This document shows positions 13,779 to 13,980 of a stretch of DNA of 13,980 nt, in pieces. The notes under the pieces were generated by a model that did no database searches, had not been told where the DNA came from, and was given only the letters and a program-made list of their open reading frames with translations. How positions within the stretch are numbered: the first letter of the stretch is position 1; the number at the start of each line of letters is the position of its first letter. Source of the stretch: Spirochaeta sp. (GTDB lineage: Bacteria > Spirochaetota > Spirochaetia > DSM-2461); contig JAUVIY010000036.1 in NCBI GenBank assembly GCA_030592625.1, positions 1 to 13,980 of the forward strand, written 5' to 3'. A program made the translations under genes and the position numbers.

Positions 13779-13807
13779 AAGATATCGGAATCCCGATTTC
13801 ATGTCAA
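13779..13807 (-). promoter_or_regulatory. tRNA-Asn promoter (consensus -35)
   Basis: On the minus strand, a perfect TTGACA (13807-13802), a 17-base spacer and TATCTT (13784-13779). Transcription would begin about 7 bases later, leaving a 5' leader of only a few bases before the tRNA. The spacer carries an ATCGG/CCGAT inverted repeat (13785-13798), which could weakly hinder transcription arriving from the thioredoxin gene. Confidence 0.75.
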
Positions 13808-13835
13808 CAAGGATTCGGGAAGGAATAAAAGGCGA

Positions 13836-13980
13836 TCAGGAAACGCCGAGATCTTCCTTGATTATCTTCTCGAAGGTGGCTTTGGGAAGCGCTCCGGCAG
13901 CCATCTGAGGCTGACCCTCGGTAGGAATGAAGAGTATGGAGGGTATGCTCTGGATTCCGAATGCGCCGGCAAGTTCCTGC
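13836..13980 (-). CDS. Thioredoxin, C-terminal end (partial, N-terminus beyond window edge)
   Basis: The last ~48 residues of a thioredoxin, a small cytoplasmic disulfide reductase. The visible part holds the cis-proline loop FGIQSIPSILFIP, which packs against the active site, the beta hairpin with EGQPQMAAGALPK, and the final amphipathic helix (FEKIIKEDLGVS). The redox motif (usually CxxC) lies beyond the right edge and cannot be confirmed. The wording of the last 40 residues is typical of thioredoxins from anaerobes such as Bacteroidetes and spirochaetes. The stop is at 13836-13838, 70 bases before the tRNA-Asn gene on the same strand. No strong terminator separates them. Confidence 0.88.
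   Translation of the reverse strand, partial: QELAGAFGIQSIPSILFIPTEGQPQMAAGALPKATFEKIIKEDLGVS

Noticed and set aside
1..13980. CRISPR arrays, insertion sequences, prophage genes, rRNA
   Set aside because: No regularly spaced repeats, transposase or integrase motifs, terminal inverted repeats or rRNA segments were seen on either strand.

Overview
The window looks like a chromosomal segment of a free-living spirochaete (Spirochaetota) of moderate to moderately high G+C. The best lineage marker is the gene at 12849-13607, whose product resembles the spirochaete flagellar filament outer-layer protein FlaA. The other genes fit this but are not diagnostic. The assignment is inferred from protein motifs read by eye, without any database search.

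Layout, left to right. (1) 1-1396, minus: the N-terminal two thirds of a GH36 alpha-galactosidase, cut by the window edge, preceded on the same strand by a small TfoX/YjbR-like gene that carries a frameshift (1422-1732). (2) 1865-3229, plus: a soluble GGDEF-EAL protein with a degenerate GGDEF site and one altered EAL residue, converging with a gene for a protein carrying a C-terminal J domain (3211-3966, minus). (3) 4005-8107, plus: a small two-helix lipoprotein, a DUF4342 protein and a very large TPR protein. The 5' end of the TPR gene appears to be interrupted by an in-frame TAA. (4) 8222-8890, minus: an AT-rich PHP-family phosphoesterase gene broken by an in-frame TGA. (5) 8976-11845, plus: a translationally coupled pair, DUF2868 (polytopic membrane protein) followed by a DUF3482 GTPase. 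(6) 11886-12565, minus: a vapBC toxin-antitoxin operon with a near-consensus promoter that implies a leaderless mRNA, plus repeated operator-like sites. (7) 12849-13607, plus: the FlaA-like secreted protein. (8) 13657-13980, minus: a tRNA-Asn(GTT) with its own promoter and intrinsic terminator, then the C-terminal end of thioredoxin.

How the genes may work together. Only two groups are convincing functional units: vapB-vapC (4-base overlap, antitoxin first) and DUF2868-DUF3482 (ATGA overlap). The second is the best candidate here for an uncharacterised membrane/GTPase system. The lipoprotein, DUF4342 and TPR genes are co-directional, and the last two are tightly packed. This may be a membrane-associated module, but nothing in the sequence gives its job.

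Two patterns run across the window. Three genes show a single disabling lesion (frameshift, TGA, TAA), which points either to gene decay or to base-call errors in the assembly. Three plus-strand genes share a start-proximal extended -10 beginning TGATA. I saw no CRISPR array, insertion sequence, rRNA or origin.
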